Shown here in pieces: positions 3,836-6,597 of a stretch of 6,597 nt of DNA. This DNA comes from Spirosoma fluviale (GTDB lineage Bacteria > Bacteroidota > Bacteroidia > Cytophagales > Spirosomataceae), in assembly GCA_945860325.1 (NCBI GenBank), contig CAMARL010000106.1, positions 1 through 6,597 of the forward strand, written 5' to 3'. A program made the translations under genes and the position numbers. The stretch's first letter is position 1. Each line of letters starts with the position of its first letter. The notes below the pieces were generated by a model. The model searched no databases. It saw only the letters and a list, made by a program, of their open reading frames with translations, and was not told where the DNA came from.

Positions 3836-6597
3836 ATGATCAATTCAATAATCTCATTTAGTATCCGCAATAAATTAGTTGTGGGAATTTTCGTCATCGG
3901 CTTAATTGCTTGGGGAAGTTATTCTTTAAGCCAATTGCCCATCGACGCCTTGCCCGATATTACATCGAATCAAGTACAAGTATTCACTCAATCACCAGCT
4001 TTAGCGGCAGCTGAGGTAGAAAAATTTGTAACCTATCCCTTAGAAATTTCATTAAGAACGATTCCCAATGTGCGTGATATCCGTTCAATTTCTCGGATGG
4101 GGCTTTCCATTATCACGGTCGTCTTTGAAGACGAGGTGGCGATGGAAGTGGCGCGCCAACAAGTTTCCGAGAAGTTGAGGGGCGCCGAGCCGTATCTATT
4201 AAAGGGCGCCGGAGTGCCTGAAATGGCACCTATTACCACTGGTCTCGGAGAATTTTATCAATATACCTTGGAAGTTGACCCCGCTTTTGAAAATCAATAT
4301 TCATTAGCCGATTTAAGAACATACCAAGATTGGATTGTTAAACGTCAGTTATTAGGAATTAAGGGCGTTGTAGAGGTCAGCTCTTTTGGCGGAAATTTAA
4401 AGCAATATGAAGTAGCTATTAATCCTGAACGAATTAGTGCAGCCCATGTTTCTATCAATCAGATTTTTACAGCCTTAGAAAATAATAACTCAAATTCTGG
4501 AGGTAGTTATTTAGAAAAAGGAACCGATGTGTATTTCATTAGGTCGGAAGGAATGCTAAAATCTTTAGATGACATTGAAAATACAGTTGTTGTTCAAAGG
4601 GGCCCCGGTGGTTTGCCTATTTTAATTAAAGATGTGGCTACAGTTCAATTTGGAAAGGCGGTCCGCTATGGTGCTATGACCAGAAATGGAAAGGGAGAAG
4701 TGGTCGGAGCCGTCATGCTTTTGTTGAAAGGGGCGAATGCCAACAATGTAGTCAAAGATGTGAAGTTGAGAATGGAAACCATTCAAAAAACCATGCCGCA
4801 AGGAATCAAAATTGTACCCTTTTTAGATCGAAGTCTCTTAATAGGAAAATCCATTTCGACGGTTGAAAAGAATTTAATGGAAGGAGGATTGATCGTCGTT
4901 TTTATCTTGGTATTGCTTCTTGGAAATTTTAGAGCAGGCTTAATTGTAGCTTCCGTGATTCCATTATGCCTTCTTTTTGCATTTGCTATGATGCATATTT
5001 TTGGCGTTTCAGCTAATTTGATGAGCCTTGGAGCAATTGATTTTGGTTTAATTGTAGACGGCGCAGTCATCATTGTCGAATCCATTATACATCGACTGCA
5101 TCTCCATCGAAAGGGAGAAGTATTGAGCCAACATGAAATGGATGAAGAAGTAACCGTTTCTTCGCAAGCCATTTTCCAGTCGGCGGCTTTTGGTGTCATC
5201 ATCATCTTAATTGTTTATTTACCTATTATGGCCTTAGGGGGCATTGAAGGTAAAATGTTTAGGCCTATGGCACAAACCGTTAGCTTTGCCATTTTTGGAG
5301 CTTTAGTGCTTTCTTTGACTTATGTTCCTATGATGTCGGCCTTGTTTTTGAATAAAAAGATAAGTCACCAATTGACCATTGCGGATCGGATCATGAATTT
5401 TATGTACCGTGGCTATAAACCGATTGTTGACTGGGCATTGAAGTCGAGAAGATGGGTGATCATAAGTTCAGGGATTTTATTTATTGGCAGTATTTGGCTC
5501 TTCACAACTTTGGGCGGCGAGTTTATCCCAGAATTAAATGAAGGGGATTTTGCGGTGGAGGCTATATTGCCAACAAACGCCAGTTTATCCCAAAGCATTC
5601 ACGTGAATACGGAGGCACAAAAATTGTTAATGAAAAAGTTTCCAAACGAAATTAAGCAAGTTGTTTCTCGCATTGGCGCTTCCGAAATTCCGACAGATCC
5701 GATGGGAATTAATGCTTGTGATCTTCTGATTATTTTAAAAGAACCATCCGAATGGAAGGCAGCTAAAACACCTCAGGAATTAGAGGAAAAAATGGACCGA
5801 GCCTTGGATGTTTTTCCAGAAGTTAATTTTGAATTTACACAGCCTATTCAAATGCGATTTAATGAATTGATCGCTGGTGTTAAGTCTGATATTGCCATTA
5901 AAATATTTGGAGAAGATTTGGATGAACTATTTTCTCACGCAACAGATGCAGCCAGATATATTCGGAAAATTGATGGGGTCGGGGATATTAAAGTTCAGCA
6001 AATTGACGGAATTCCTCAGCTCGTTGTGAAATACAACCGGAACAAAATGGCACAATATGGACTTCAAATTCAGGATGTTAATCGAATGATCAAAATGACT
6101 TTTGCCGGTGAGACGGCAGGCATTGTCATGGAAGGTGAAAAACGTTTTGATCTGGTGGTCAGAATGGATTCTGCCCATCGGACCGACATACAAAATCTAC
6201 GAGAGCTTTATTTAGATTTGCCCAATGGATCCCATATTCCATTGCAAGAAGTGGCGGAAGTCGATTATGAAAATGCACCGGTTGAAATTGCGCGTGATAA
6301 TACACACCGCCGAATTACCATCGGGATCAATGTGCGAAACCGGGATGTGGAGAGCGTAGTCGCCGATATTCAGGCGGTGATGAAAAATAAGGTGGTTTTA
6401 CCAGCCGGTTATTATGTGACCTATGGAGGCACTTTTGAAAATTTAGTGGCTGCGAAATCCCGACTTTCTCTGGTAGTTCCCATCGCATTGGCCCTTATTT
6501 TCATCTTGCTCTTTTTTACATTTCAATCCTTTCTGGAAGCATCCATCATTTATTTGGCCATACCGCTTTCTGCGATAGGAGGAATTTGGGCACTTTG
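3836..6597 (+). CDS. czcA: CzcA/CusA-family heavy-metal efflux RND transporter (3' end outside window)
   Basis: This is the inner-membrane proton-driven pump of a tripartite heavy-metal exporter. The 920 visible codons match the family without a break: TM1 at about 12-30 then LPIDALPDI; a first periplasmic region with ISRMGLSIITVVFE and PITTGLGEFYQY; membrane helices from about 350 to 500; TM7 near 541-558; a second periplasmic region with EIPTDPMG and GTFENLVAAKSRL; TM8 near 877-897. DFGLIVDGAVIIVE occupies residues 402-415, putting Asp402, Asp408 and Glu415 at the same numbers as the proton-relay residues of Cupriavidus CzcA. This motif marks exporters of divalent ions (Co, Zn, Cd, Ni) and not CusA-type Cu(I)/Ag(I) pumps. 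Usual length is about 1040 residues, but many Bacteroidota versions run to about 1440 with a fused C-terminal TolC-like part; the cut leaves this open. Membrane-fusion and outer-membrane partners are expected downstream. Confidence 0.96.
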   Translation, partial: MINSIISFSIRNKLVVGIFVIGLIAWGSYSLSQLPIDALPDITSNQVQVFTQSPALAAAEVEKFVTYPLEISLRTIPNVRDIRSISRMGLSIITVVFEDEVAMEVARQQVSEKLRGAEPYLLKGAGVPEMAPITTGLGEFYQYTLEVDPAFENQYSLADLRTYQDWIVKRQLLGIKGVVEVSSFGGNLKQYEVAINPERISAAHVSINQIFTALENNNSNSGGSYLEKGTDVYFIRSEGMLKSLDDIENTVVVQRGPGGLPILIKDVATVQFGKAVRYGAMTRNGKGEVVGAVMLLLKGANANNVVKDVKLRMETIQKTMPQGIKIVPFLDRSLLIGKSISTVEKNLMEGGLIVVFILVLLLGNFRAGLIVASVIPLCLLFAFAMMHIFGVSANLMSLGAIDFGLIVDGAVIIVESIIHRLHLHRKGEVLSQHEMDEEVTVSSQAIFQSAAFGVIIILIVYLPIMALGGIEGKMFRPMAQTVSFAIFGALVLSLTYVPMMSALFLNKKISHQLTIADRIMNFMYRGYKPIVDWALKSRRWVIISSGILFIGSIWLFTTLGGEFIPELNEGDFAVEAILPTNASLSQSIHVNTEAQKLLMKKFPNEIKQVVSRIGASEIPTDPMGINACDLLIILKEPSEWKAAKTPQELEEKMDRALDVFPEVNFEFTQPIQMRFNELIAGVKSDIAIKIFGEDLDELFSHATDAARYIRKIDGVGDIKVQQIDGIPQLVVKYNRNKMAQYGLQIQDVNRMIKMTFAGETAGIVMEGEKRFDLVVRMDSAHRTDIQNLRELYLDLPNGSHIPLQEVAEVDYENAPVEIARDNTHRRITIGINVRNRDVESVVADIQAVMKNKVVLPAGYYVTYGGTFENLVAAKSRLSLVVPIALALIFILLFFTFQSFLEASIIYLAIPLSAIGGIWAL

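Noticed and set aside
4033..6193. Several minus-strand open frames opposite the RND gene
   Set aside because: All fall within an uninterrupted, confidently identified RND reading frame; translations are low in meaning and lack motifs.
3836..6597. Assignment as a CusA-type Cu(I)/Ag(I) pump
   Set aside because: The membrane motif is DFGxxxDGAxxxxE as in divalent-metal pumps, not the form found in CusA.
1..6597. Mobile element, CRISPR array or defence system
   Set aside because: No transposase, integrase, terminal inverted repeats with target duplication, spaced direct repeats or defence-protein motifs were seen.

Overview
The window looks like chromosomal DNA of an AT-rich member of the Bacteroidota. 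The main clues are a PorP/SprF-family protein (a family tied to type IX secretion), a BshC bacillithiol enzyme, a NuoA with FEVE and YESG motifs, and a small His-bearing protein directly ahead of a CzcA-type RND pump, an arrangement I recall from that phylum. Shine-Dalgarno sequences are weak or absent and one good TAnnTTTG-type -7 box is visible, which also fits. The exact order cannot be fixed from this sequence; a Cytophagales-like organism is a guess.

Layout. 1-1079 (minus) is the N-terminal two thirds of bshC, running off the left edge. A 106-bp divergent region (1080-1185) separates it from a PorP/SprF-type outer-membrane protein gene (1186-2220, plus). That gene abuts, tail to tail with no spacer, a two-gene minus-strand unit: dedA (2679-3296) followed by nuoA (2221-2682), overlapping by the ATGA tetranucleotide. 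A second divergent region (3297-3412) leads to a plus-strand unit: a small membrane-anchored protein of unassigned function (3413-3823) and, 12 bp later, a heavy-metal efflux RND transporter (3836 to beyond the right edge, 920 codons visible).

How the genes work together. Three themes sit side by side: thiol redox buffering (bshC), envelope and respiratory membrane functions (porP-like, dedA, nuoA), and divalent metal export (small protein plus CzcA-like pump). Only the dedA-nuoA pair and the small-protein-RND pair look like operons. nuoA lacks the usual nuoB neighbour downstream. I found no RNA gene, CRISPR array, insertion sequence or phage remnant. Nothing here is a clearly undescribed system; the most interesting items are the unnamed small protein coupled to the RND pump, the detached nuoA, and the palindromes in the two divergent intergenic regions.
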